The position numbers and the translations under genes are program-made. Source: Ktedonosporobacter rubrisoli (GTDB lineage Bacteria > Chloroflexota > Ktedonobacteria > Ktedonobacterales > Ktedonobacteraceae). From it: 64,000 bases of DNA. The notes under the pieces are model-generated. The model worked only from the letters and a program-made list of their open reading frames with translations. It ran no database searches and was not told the DNA's origin. Location: the NCBI RefSeq assembly GCF_004208415.1, contig NZ_CP035758.1:8742001-8806000 (forward strand), given 5' to 3'. Shown here piece after piece: positions 45,960 to 53,718 of the stretch (the first letter of the stretch is position 1; every line of letters begins with the position of its first letter).

Positions 45960-47645
45960 GTGTTTCAACAAATACTCTCCCCGGTTGCTGACAACCTTTT
46001 TCTCTCCTTTCTGGTTGGGATTATCCCTATCATCGTCGTCCTTATATTGTTGGGAATCGTAAGACGTGCAGCCTGGCAAGCAGCTTTGGCCGGACTGGTA
46101 GCTGGCTTTATTATTGCTATTGCGGTCTGGCGCATGCCGATCGGGTTGGCCGCTGATGCAACCTTAAACGGCATAGCTTTTGCTCTGGTTCCTGTAATGT
46201 GGATCGTGTGGGCGGCAATGTGGCTGTATAATGTTACGGTACGCTCGGGCAAGTTTGAGCTCTTTCGACGCTGGATGGTCTATAATGTGCCAGCAGATAA
46301 GCGTATCCTCTTGCTGATTGTGGGTTTTAGCTTTGGGGCTTTAATGGAAGGCATTGCCGGTTTTGGGACGCCTGTAGCTATTTGTAGCGCGCTGCTGATT
46401 GCGCTTGGTTTCCCGGTACTCGAAGCGTTGACGCTCACGCTTATTTTCAACACCACCCCGGTTGCCTTTGGGGCCCTTGGTGTCCCCATTGTAACCTTAG
46501 CTGGCGTGACGGGATTGCCGGCAAGTACTCTGGGGGCGATGGTGGGCCGTCAATTGCCGATTTTTGCTCTCTTCTTACCTTTCTATGCCATACTTGTATT
46601 TACGGGCTGGCGGGGATTACGAACGGTCTGGCCCGTTGCTCTGGTTGCTGGCCTCTCGTTTGCTGTGACGCAATTTGTGATCTCTAACTTTGTTGGTCCT
46701 GAGCTCCCTGATGTGTTAGCCTCGCTGGTCTCCTTGATTTGCGTGATCCTTTTTGTGCAGATTTGGAAGCCACAAGATATTGAGCAGTATCGCGCCAGCG
46801 TAGCGGCCGTACCCGCCGCAGTTACGGATGGCTCGGCGATCGGTGAGGCGCATATTCCAGCTTCCAGCTCAGTAGACGCCGCAGGTTCGGAGGGCAAGCC
46901 TACCTTGCAGGAATCCATTTTTGCTTGGTTGCCCTGGTTACTGGTGAGCGTTATCGTGATCGCCTGGACGTTCTTGAAGGTGCCTACGTTAGGACAGCAG
47001 TTGATTAAGTGGCCGGGATTGCATAATGTTGTCTTCCTGACGCTTTATCGTAAGCCCTATGCGGCCGTGTATACGTTCCAGATACTGGGTACCGGAACGG
47101 CTATTTTGTTGGCGGTTATCTTCACAACGATTGTGGTGGTCCTGGCCGGTGCAAAGCCGATAATCTTTGTACAGGCCCTGGCGGATACCTGGCGACAATT
47201 GCGCTTTGCTATCCTGACGGTTGTGCTGATTGTGGGACTGGCTTACCTCTATAACTATTCAGGGATGGCCTATACCGTTGGGTTGGCGATCTCTAAAGTG
47301 GGGGCGATTTTCCCCTTCTTCTCAGTCTTCCTGGGCTGGATAGCCTGTTTCTTGAGCGGTAGCGACACGTCAAGTAACGCGCTTTTTGGCAATTTACAGG
47401 TTGTGGCGGCACGTCAGCTAAATCTGAGCCCGGTGCTGATGGCGGCTGCCAACTCTAGCGGAGCTGTCATGTCAAAAATGGTGTCTCCCCAAAATATCAC
47501 AACTGGTGTCTCTACGACCGAACTGGTGGGGAAAGAGGGCCTGATTGTGCAGCGAACCTTCATTCACAGCATCATCCTGGCAACCATTCTTGGCGTGATT
47601 GTGCTGATCCAGCAATATCTTATCCCCGGAATTATCCCTCATTAG
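45960..47645 (+). CDS. lctP: L-lactate permease
   Basis: A 561-residue transporter of the lactate permease (LctP) family with about 13-14 membrane helices. Characteristic segments are FSFGALMEGIAGFGTPVAI near residue 120, NTTPVAFGALGVPI near 163, and near the end SGSDTSSNALFGNLQ and MVSPQNITTG. It imports lactate or glycolate with protons. The GTG at 45960 is chosen because GGAGGA sits eight bases upstream, whereas the in-frame ATG at 45927 has no site. A 48-residue cytoplasmic loop rich in Ala and Ser lies around residue 300. It is transcribed alone and ends in a hairpin. Lactate dehydrogenase genes are not in the window. Confidence 0.93.
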   Translation: MFQQILSPVADNLFLSFLVGIIPIIVVLILLGIVRRAAWQAALAGLVAGFIIAIAVWRMPIGLAADATLNGIAFALVPVMWIVWAAMWLYNVTVRSGKFELFRRWMVYNVPADKRILLLIVGFSFGALMEGIAGFGTPVAICSALLIALGFPVLEALTLTLIFNTTPVAFGALGVPIVTLAGVTGLPASTLGAMVGRQLPIFALFLPFYAILVFTGWRGLRTVWPVALVAGLSFAVTQFVISNFVGPELPDVLASLVSLICVILFVQIWKPQDIEQYRASVAAVPAAVTDGSAIGEAHIPASSSVDAAGSEGKPTLQESIFAWLPWLLVSVIVIAWTFLKVPTLGQQLIKWPGLHNVVFLTLYRKPYAAVYTFQILGTGTAILLAVIFTTIVVVLAGAKPIIFVQALADTWRQLRFAILTVVLIVGLAYLYNYSGMAYTVGLAISKVGAIFPFFSVFLGWIACFLSGSDTSSNALFGNLQVVAARQLNLSPVLMAAANSSGAVMSKMVSPQNITTGVSTTELVGKEGLIVQRTFIHSIILATILGVIVLIQQYLIPGIIPH

Positions 47646-47659
47646 CCATTTCTCCTACT

Positions 47660-47706
47660 CTAGGAAAAGGGGCAGGTTTGGGAATACTTAGCCTGCCCCC
47701 TTCTAG
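47660..47706 (+). terminator. Hairpin terminator of lctP
   Basis: Stem AAGGGGCAGG / CCTGCCCCCTT with outer CTAG / CTAG pairing, about 20 bases past the stop. The T-run is poor on both strands. It also closes the convergent small gene at 47717. Confidence 0.75.
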
Positions 47707-47716
47707 GTTTGAGCTA

Positions 47717-47866
47717 TTACGGTAAGGAATTCAATGAGTCTAAGGGTCTCGTGTCGTCAGGCCCAATAGGCCTATCCTTCGTTGCGTCCGCAATCCAAAT
47801 GCCCAGATCAAACAGGCGCTCCTCTTCCATCTGCTCGCTCATGTTCTCCTTTTGCTCCTCATACAT
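47717..47866 (-). CDS. Small acidic protein, uncharacterised
   Basis: 49 codons (or 41 from an inner ATG at 47842 with AAGGAG three bases upstream). The protein is acidic: an N-terminal MSEQMEEERLFDLGIWIADA, then a TKDRPIGPDDTRPLDSLNSL tail. The Glu-rich helix followed by a Pro/Asp-rich tail reads like a real polypeptide and not a shadow frame, and no other gene overlaps it. No family recognised. Confidence 0.45.
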   Translation of the reverse strand: MYEEQKENMSEQMEEERLFDLGIWIADATKDRPIGPDDTRPLDSLNSLP

Positions 47867-48298
47867 ATCTACTTTCCCTTTTCCTCAATTTTTATGTATG
47901 TGTGAGCAAAAAGATTTATACTCTACTTATACGTAAAATTGCCGAAAAATTTATACTGTAATATATTCCATCTCATGCAAGTTGCCTCTTCTATTCTCGC
48001 ATCAGCAATTTCGTTCTTTACTAAGAGAGGTAAGCAAGCAAAAGCAAGCAAGAAGTTATTTCTTGAAATTTCGGTGTGATTCATGTTTTGACCAATTTGT
48101 CGCAACAACAGAAGATCCTGTAAAGATAGTAAAATTTGTGAATGGAGGTAGAAACAAAGCAAAATTTGAGAATAGTTGTATCAGTAATACAGCTTTCATA
48201 CGTGTTAGCCTTAGTTGCTACCGGATCTTTTACAGAAGATCAGATAAATAGCAATTTTTAGCGTTTAAGCAAGTAAATGATTCTTAAAGGAGAAAGAT
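47867..48298. other. Intergenic AT-rich region
   Basis: About 430 AT-rich bases upstream of the His-rich gene, with promoter-like AT tracts but no gene that can be supported. Confidence 0.5.
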
Positions 48299-48523
48299 AT
48301 GGCAACAAATCATCCTTCTGTAGAACATCATAAGAAAGCCGCAGAGCATCATACTAAGGCAGCAGAGCACCACACTAAGGCTGCGGAGCACCATACCAAG
48401 GGCGAGCATGAAGCTGCTGCCCATCATGCCCATCTCGCTCATGGGCACCATGCGCAGGCTACTGAGCATGCAAATGAAGCTGCCAAGAAGCATGCATCGC
48501 ATACCTCGGCGGCAAAGGTATAA
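48299..48523 (+). CDS. Small His/Ala-rich heptad-repeat protein
   Basis: 74 residues with three exact AAEHHTK heptads (residues about 14-34) followed by a further His/Ala/Glu-rich helix. About a quarter of the residues are His. The start is supported by AAAGGAG about seven bases upstream. Heptad spacing places the His pairs on one helix face, suiting metal binding or oligomerisation. Similar short AxEHHxxAAxHH proteins are found in many bacteria but have no established function. A terminator follows. Confidence 0.8.
   Translation: MATNHPSVEHHKKAAEHHTKAAEHHTKAAEHHTKGEHEAAAHHAHLAHGHHAQATEHANEAAKKHASHTSAAKV
48334..48402 (+). repeat. Three 21-bp coding repeats (AAEHHTK)
   Basis: Consecutive GC(A/C/T)GAGCA(T/C)CA(T/C)AC(T/C)AAGGC-type units, each coding for AAEHHTK. 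Third-position differences show they are not a very recent amplification. Confidence 0.75.
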
Positions 48524-48550
48524 CAAACTTCTTTCCAGCCATCGTTAGAG

Positions 48551-48592
48551 GACTCCCGGCCTTCCCAGATGAGAAAGCCGGGGGTCTTCTTC
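48551..48592 (+). terminator. Intrinsic terminator of the His-rich gene
   Basis: Stem GACTCCCGGCCTT / AAAGCCGGGGGTC followed by TTCTTC, about 28 bases past the stop. Confidence 0.8.
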
Positions 48593-48729
48593 GTGTTCCA
48601 AAAAAGACTTGACCCTCACCTACACGTCATAGTTTATATTTAAATCCGCAGCTAAGAGTAATAATCCATAGCTGCTTACTAAATTTTGCGGATACTATTT
48701 GTATATAGAGAGAAAAGAGGGATTTTTGC

Positions 48730-49671
48730 ATGAATATAGCGCAAAAAAAAGCCTCCTTTAGTATAAAACGTATGTTTCTGGCTCCCGATGGAAGATTGCA
48801 TCTGATCTGGAGGCTTTTGCTGGGTTGTCTAACTTTTGTGTGTGCGCTTGAACTTGGCCTGTTTGTGCGCTCGTTGTTTCCGCGTTCAAGCGGGGACCTG
48901 GCTGCGGTTGGGCTAACTATAGAAGACTTTATCAAGGCGCTGGTAGCCGCCTCTTTTCTTATAATTGCTGTATACCTATTGCGACGCTATGTAGATCGGC
49001 GTCCCTGGAATACGCTTGGCCTGATCTCGCCCTTGAAGGGCTTACCATTTCTGCTATTAGGCGGGCTCTTCACCTTACTGACTGCCGGGCTCGTCCTGGG
49101 TCTGTTTCTGGCTTTGGGCTGGGTACGCATCATCGCCTTTCAGCCTGATCTCTTTGTGCTGCTGATAGTTGTGCTGAAGCAATGTACCATCACCTTCCTC
49201 TATGAGCCCTTGCCCGAAGAGCTGCTCTTTCGTGGCTATCTCTATCGCAATCTGAATAGTCGCCTGCCCCATTACCTGGCCGTGCCCGCGCAGGTTGTCC
49301 TTTTTGTCAGCACTGCCCTATCACTCTTTGCCGTCGAGTGGATTGTCAGAGGTTCAGCTCAAATTGCCTTTGGGGGGCCGCTCAATTATGTCCTGACCCT
49401 GGTCCCGTTTGCGTTTGCTCTCCAACTAGCGCGGATCTTCAGCGGAAATCTCTGGACCTGTATCGGCATCCATCTGATGACCCTCACTGCCCAGGGCTAC
49501 ATCTTTGCCACACAGGAATTTGCCCTTGTGCGCGTTGCCTATCAACCAGGATTTGAGCAACTTGGCAATCTTTACGCGGCTCTCTACAGCGTGCTGGGTT
49601 GTATATTGCTGCTGGGCTGGCAATTTCTATGGAAGCGCCAATTTAACTGGCGGGAACAGATTTCTGCATGA
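48730..49671 (+). CDS. CPBP-family intramembrane protease (CAAX protease-like)
   Basis: 313 residues with about eight membrane helices. The EExxxR motif (PEELLFRGYLYRNL, residue about 160) and a later His motif (NLWTCIGIHLMTL, near 245) are the metal-site signatures of the CPBP (Abi/Rce1-like) glutamic intramembrane proteases. It may cleave within membrane segments of a peptide or anchor protein; the substrate is unknown. It is monocistronic, convergent with the Hsp70 locus, and has a weak ribosome site (AGAGGG). Confidence 0.85.
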   Translation: MNIAQKKASFSIKRMFLAPDGRLHLIWRLLLGCLTFVCALELGLFVRSLFPRSSGDLAAVGLTIEDFIKALVAASFLIIAVYLLRRYVDRRPWNTLGLISPLKGLPFLLLGGLFTLLTAGLVLGLFLALGWVRIIAFQPDLFVLLIVVLKQCTITFLYEPLPEELLFRGYLYRNLNSRLPHYLAVPAQVVLFVSTALSLFAVEWIVRGSAQIAFGGPLNYVLTLVPFAFALQLARIFSGNLWTCIGIHLMTLTAQGYIFATQEFALVRVAYQPGFEQLGNLYAALYSVLGCILLLGWQFLWKRQFNWREQISA

Positions 49672-49763
49672 TTTGTGAGCGTACAGGCGTTGGCCAGAGC
49701 TAGCAAGCCCTGGCCTCTGCCTGCACCGTTTGCTTTGCGGTGTGGAACAAGTAGCACAAGCTT

Positions 49764-50213
49764 TTATCTTCGTCTGCTGCGTCGCCTCCTTTTGGCAAAA
49801 AGAACTTTATGCAGACGGGCCAACTTTCGGTGGGCAGGCTTGACAGCTGCCAGTTGACTAAGTTGTTGCAAGCCCTGTTCTGCGCTGGGATCAGTGGCGT
49901 AGTGCCGCAGCACTTCTAGCCAGTGCCGGCGCGCCTCTTCTCTGTCTCCCAGCTCGAAACAGGCTGCCGCCAGGGCGTTACGGGCTTCCCGATCGCGTGG
50001 GCACCAGTATACAACTGCCGCGAAGAGATCGCGGGCGCGCCTGAAATTTCGTGCTCTTGCCTCCTGTAGACCCTGGTTAAACAGATGGGCCGGGTGCGCG
50101 GCCAGGTGAGCATAGGCTGCCAGTGGCGCGCCGCAGTGTGCGCAAGTCTCCACGGGCCAGATGTTTTCGGCGCGACATGTATTGATTGGGCAAAGAAAAG
50201 TTAAAGTAGGCAT
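49764..50213 (-). CDS. Zinc-ribbon/TPR protein, last gene of the Hsp70 locus
   Basis: 149 residues. The N-terminus has paired cysteines (FLCPINTC and ETCAHCGAPL) suggesting a zinc ribbon. Two to three TPR-like helix pairs follow (HLFNQGLQEARARNFRRARDLFAAVVYWCPRD, then AACFELGDREEARRHWLEVL) and a basic C-terminus (KRRRRSRRR). It begins three bases after the Hsp70 stop, so translation is coupled. A TPR partner is a common way to bind Hsp70 tails, and the basic tail could contact nucleic acid or ribosome. No named family. Confidence 0.75.
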   Translation of the reverse strand: MPTLTFLCPINTCRAENIWPVETCAHCGAPLAAYAHLAAHPAHLFNQGLQEARARNFRRARDLFAAVVYWCPRDREARNALAAACFELGDREEARRHWLEVLRHYATDPSAEQGLQQLSQLAAVKPAHRKLARLHKVLFAKRRRRSRRR

Positions 50214-50216
50214 CGT

Positions 50217-52625
50217 TTAAATTTCCCACGGTTTCAAGTTCATGGCCTCCTTAATGCCAGCGCGCCTGGTAGTTTCTTCATCTGTGCTTTTTGCTGCCTG
50301 CTGCATAATCTGCTCACGTATATCGGCAGGTAGCTTGGAGAAAAGGACATTGGCCAGGTGCTTGCAGAGAGATTCAAGCATATTGTAAGCCGCTGTGTAG
50401 GCTTCCTGGTCGCTGGCCGCAAAGGCCATTTCTCCCAGACGGCGCTGCTCGTTAATGGCGTTACTATACATTGCCTTATCGTGCATGCGATCATAATTGT
50501 AGATCTCATCGTTAATTGCCAGACAATCTTTTACTAAATTATCAAATTCGGTCCTGGGCGGCTGCAAGACCTCTTTTTCAGCCGGTGCCACGCTCTGCCA
50601 TAAGTTCTCCAACTCGCCAAAATCATGGGCGGCGCGGGCAACATCCCCATGTTCGATGGCAGTATTCACGCGCTGGGTTGTTTCCTCCCAGGCCTCTTTC
50701 AGGCTGCTGCTCTGCCCGGAGGGTAGTTGCTGAAATTGCTTATCCAGCTTGCGCACATCGTCTTCCCTAATGTAGCGATCCTCGGGCGCCTCAACTGAGA
50801 AGCGAAAAGGAAGCTCACCTATGGTACCATTGCAGGTAATGTTTGCTTGCTCATCTACGTTTATATGTAAGTCTATGGGAGCGCCTCTAGGCAAGTCTTC
50901 CGGCACATTGACGCTGATTTCCTTAATCTTTTTCTCAAGTTGATAAAGCGAGAATTGAATGTGGCTGGTGCTGCCAGGATGTACAAACTGAAAGCTAGCA
51001 CTCGTCGGAAGTGATGCCGGAGATTTAATCAGCTCTTTGCGATAGAGCTTGTTAGCACGCACTACTTCCAGCGCAATGGTTTTGGCAAGCACGGCAGTAT
51101 CACCACCACCAATCGCCAGTGGTGCGTCCTGGCTCTGCGTGACCGGGCGGCTGGCTGAGGCTATCAGTTCGTCCTTGCTATCGAACACTTCAAAGTTCAA
51201 AAGGTTCTCGGCGGCGCGCTGCAGTGGGATGCGCGTAAAGCTGAAGTTTCCGGCGGGGCCGAGGTCGCAGTCATCGTCGTATCCCAGCGCGGGAATGGTA
51301 AGGCGGATATGCCCTCCGCTCAGATCAATCTCCTGGCTAAGCGTACTCACCTGACCGCCAAGATGGGCTTGTTGTGAACCAGTTGTACCCAGGCCGCGAA
51401 AGGCGATGCGCACAGTTCGCTCGGAATTATAGATGATCAAGCCTCCGCTGGCGGCCGCGCGGATAGCCGCACCCAGAGCTACAATACTATCCACATCTTC
51501 ATAGACTGGCTCGGCACATTTGGCTCGTGGTGCCTGGGCATTGGGATTGGCACATAGCTCCTGGCGTACCAGTTGACGTACAAGCGGAATATGGGTAGAT
51601 CCGCCCGCCAGGATGATCGCGTCTACATCGGCCAGGCTGATTTCGGCCTTCTCATGGGCCTTTTCCAGGGCTTCTAAGCAATAGGGGATGGTGCGCTTGA
51701 TGATAGGGAGCATAATTGCTTCGATCTCCTGGCGCTCAAAAAGCATCTCTATTTCCACCCAGTTATGGGCCTGATCCTGGATGCTCATAGTATCGCGCAG
51801 CAGGAATTCATGCTCGGTCGAAAGTTTCTTTTTCACACCTTCCATGAGCTTCTTCATCTTCTCAAAGCGTAAGCGATCCTCCTCATCGTCTTTGAGGTTA
51901 AGATTAAGCTCCCACTGCTCCTCGCTTTGCAGGCGGCGCAAAAGCTCGTTAGCCAGCGCTTCGTCTATATCATCGCCACCCAGATAGTTATTGCCGCTGA
52001 TGCCCAGCACTTCGAATGCTCCCGCCCGGCAGCGCAAGATAGAGACGTCGAATGTGCCTCCGCCCAGGTCATACACCAGAAAGATGCCATTCTGGATATG
52101 CGTATGCCAGCAGTAATAGCAAGCTGCTGCGGTTGGCTCGTGGAGCAACTCAAGCACCTGGAGGCCTGCCTGTTCTCCAGCCTTACGTGTGGCCTCGATC
52201 TGGGGCAAGTCGAAGTAGGCCGGAACTGTGATAATCGCGCGATCTACCTGCCAGCTGGTCGTGTTAGTCTCAAAGCCTTTGACATCCTCCTCGATCTGGC
52301 CCTTCATCTCGCGCAGAATATGCGCCGAAATCTCTTCGGGTGAGAGCTCTTCATTGCCGAGGCGAACCTTTTCCTGCCTACCCATTTTGCGTTTGATGGA
52401 ATGGATAGGAGCCGGAGCTGTGCCGATACGCGAGAAGGCTTTGCGCCCTACCACAATCTCACCTTTGCGTGGGTCTTTCCAGACGCAGCTTGGCGTCGTC
52501 TCGCGCTTAGATACCGGGTCGCGGTGAATGACAATATCTGTGTCGGCCGGATTCATGATCGCAATAACGCTATTTGTGGTGCCCAGATCTATACCTACAG
52601 CTTTACTAATCAGTTGTTTTGCCAC
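50217..52625 (-). CDS. Large Hsp70-family chaperone (DnaK paralogue)
   Basis: 802 residues, about 190 more than DnaK. The ATPase half is complete: GIDLGTTNSV at the start, VPAYFDLPQIEATRKAGEQAG, HEPTAAACYY, VYDLGGGTFDVSILR and LAGGSTHIPLV. The second half has a beta-sandwich-like region and a long helical, charged tail without the EEVD-type or Gly-rich end. It starts at GTG 52625 with GGGAGG seven bases upstream. GrpE-like and J-like genes lie immediately upstream, so this is a full but divergent Hsp70 set dedicated to something other than general folding. Linkage to a Ser/Thr kinase and a giant helical-repeat protein suggests regulated assembly of a specific client. Confidence 0.9.
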   Translation of the reverse strand: MAKQLISKAVGIDLGTTNSVIAIMNPADTDIVIHRDPVSKRETTPSCVWKDPRKGEIVVGRKAFSRIGTAPAPIHSIKRKMGRQEKVRLGNEELSPEEISAHILREMKGQIEEDVKGFETNTTSWQVDRAIITVPAYFDLPQIEATRKAGEQAGLQVLELLHEPTAAACYYCWHTHIQNGIFLVYDLGGGTFDVSILRCRAGAFEVLGISGNNYLGGDDIDEALANELLRRLQSEEQWELNLNLKDDEEDRLRFEKMKKLMEGVKKKLSTEHEFLLRDTMSIQDQAHNWVEIEMLFERQEIEAIMLPIIKRTIPYCLEALEKAHEKAEISLADVDAIILAGGSTHIPLVRQLVRQELCANPNAQAPRAKCAEPVYEDVDSIVALGAAIRAAASGGLIIYNSERTVRIAFRGLGTTGSQQAHLGGQVSTLSQEIDLSGGHIRLTIPALGYDDDCDLGPAGNFSFTRIPLQRAAENLLNFEVFDSKDELIASASRPVTQSQDAPLAIGGGDTAVLAKTIALEVVRANKLYRKELIKSPASLPTSASFQFVHPGSTSHIQFSLYQLEKKIKEISVNVPEDLPRGAPIDLHINVDEQANITCNGTIGELPFRFSVEAPEDRYIREDDVRKLDKQFQQLPSGQSSSLKEAWEETTQRVNTAIEHGDVARAAHDFGELENLWQSVAPAEKEVLQPPRTEFDNLVKDCLAINDEIYNYDRMHDKAMYSNAINEQRRLGEMAFAASDQEAYTAAYNMLESLCKHLANVLFSKLPADIREQIMQQAAKSTDEETTRRAGIKEAMNLKPWEI

Positions 52626-52658
52626 AATATTGCCTCCCAAAAGGAGCCGGCTAAGGCT

Positions 52659-53207
52659 CTAGTCTAGCATGCTGGATGTATGTATTTGCTCTTCGCTGCT
52701 CTGTGTGGGCGCGCCCATAACCACCACTCCTGATTGCACAATAGCGCCTTGATAGGTGATAACGGGAATCCTGACTTCGGCAACTACCTCGGAGGTAAAT
52801 TCCGCACGATGTAGCCAGCCCTGCACTTCTACGTGCTCAGCTACCTCGTCATAGGCTTTGCCTAGCAGGTCCTCAATCTCTATACCTTCCTGCTGAAGGG
52901 CATCGCGCATCTGATCCTTAATGATGCGCAGGGAGACGAGCTTCTTCTGCACGGCTGGCTCCAAACGAGCAGCCAGCAGCTTTAAGGCGGCTTCGAAGCG
53001 ATAGACGAAAACAGCCTGCTGGACTAAGGCCTTGATTCCGCTTGCCTTTGCCTGCTCCTCGGCCTTTCCGGCCGCAGCGAGTGCGGCCTGTTGCTGTTGC
53101 AACAGTGCTGCAACCTCGGCGGCTGGCGAGAGGAGATCGCTATCTTCGGGTCCAGGACGCTCAGAAAAGGTATGCCAATCAGGAAACTTAGCCATAGATG
53201 ATATCAC
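52659..53207 (-). CDS. GrpE-like nucleotide exchange factor
   Basis: 182 residues. A long N-terminal helical region (EVAALLQQQQAALAAAGKAEEQA and on) leads to a helix bundle and a small C-terminal beta domain ending in VVAEVRIPVITYQG...SGVVVMG. This is the layout of GrpE, which releases ADP from Hsp70. Sequence conservation is low, so the call rests on the C-terminal pattern and on the position directly before the Hsp70 gene. The reading frame overlaps the end of the J-like gene by 20 bases. The start could be GTG at 53207, right after GGAGG, or ATG at 53195. Confidence 0.72.
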   Translation of the reverse strand: MISSMAKFPDWHTFSERPGPEDSDLLSPAAEVAALLQQQQAALAAAGKAEEQAKASGIKALVQQAVFVYRFEAALKLLAARLEPAVQKKLVSLRIIKDQMRDALQQEGIEIEDLLGKAYDEVAEHVEVQGWLHRAEFTSEVVAEVRIPVITYQGAIVQSGVVVMGAPTQSSEEQIHTSSMLD

Positions 53208-53634
53208 GCACCTCCAATGGTTGTTCTAGCCGCAGCGAGAAGGGGGGATTCTCAATAGCTGCCTGTAGATTCCCTTCTGGTATACGCTGAGCTTCTGTAA
53301 GCAGGGCTTCGATCAACGCTCCCTGATCAATGACTTGCAGGCAGCTGGCAGGTTCAACTTCCTGCTTTTGACGTACTGGATTAGTTTTAAAGCGCCTGAC
53401 GAAGCGTTCCCATTGGGAATCTTCATAGCGGGTGCCAGGCAATTCAAATAGCTCGTGCTCCAGCCGGGTTTGTTGATGGGTCATCAACTCCTCGAAGGCC
53501 TGGCGATACTTAAGCTGCTCTTCGGGAGTAGTTGCGCTTGCATCAAGCTCATTGCGCCGCTCAACGATCTCGGCATATGTTGCCCGGGTTGAGAGCTTTA
53601 ATATCTGAAATGGGTTCTGCTTTTGCTCATCCAT
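53188..53634 (-). CDS. J-domain-like protein lacking the HPD motif
   Basis: 148 residues. The first ~70 follow J-domain spacing (NPFQILKLSTRATYAEIVERRNEL, then EEQLKYRQAFEELMT), but the HPD tripeptide needed to stimulate Hsp70 ATPase is missing between helices 2 and 3. The rest is helical and unrecognised. Together with GrpE-like and Hsp70 genes in one run, it probably acts as a J-like docking factor that binds the Hsp70 without normal ATPase activation, or as a client adapter. Overlaps the next gene by 20 bases. Confidence 0.7.
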   Translation of the reverse strand: MDEQKQNPFQILKLSTRATYAEIVERRNELDASATTPEEQLKYRQAFEELMTHQQTRLEHELFELPGTRYEDSQWERFVRRFKTNPVRQKQEVEPASCLQVIDQGALIEALLTEAQRIPEGNLQAAIENPPFSLRLEQPLEVRDIIYG

Positions 53635-53718
53635 GCAATTAGGCCCTTTCTCTTGATCATGTAATTAAAGCAAGTAATTTAAGTTTGGGAAGAGGACTGC
53701 CTCGGTTTTCTAGTGAGC

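Noticed and set aside
48334..48402. CRISPR-like short repeats
   Set aside because: Contiguous coding heptads without spacers; it is a protein repeat.
48284..48526. Met/Leu-rich minus-strand frame
   Set aside because: Antisense of the His-rich repeat gene; the Met/Leu/Cys content is the mirror of repeated CAT/CAC codons.
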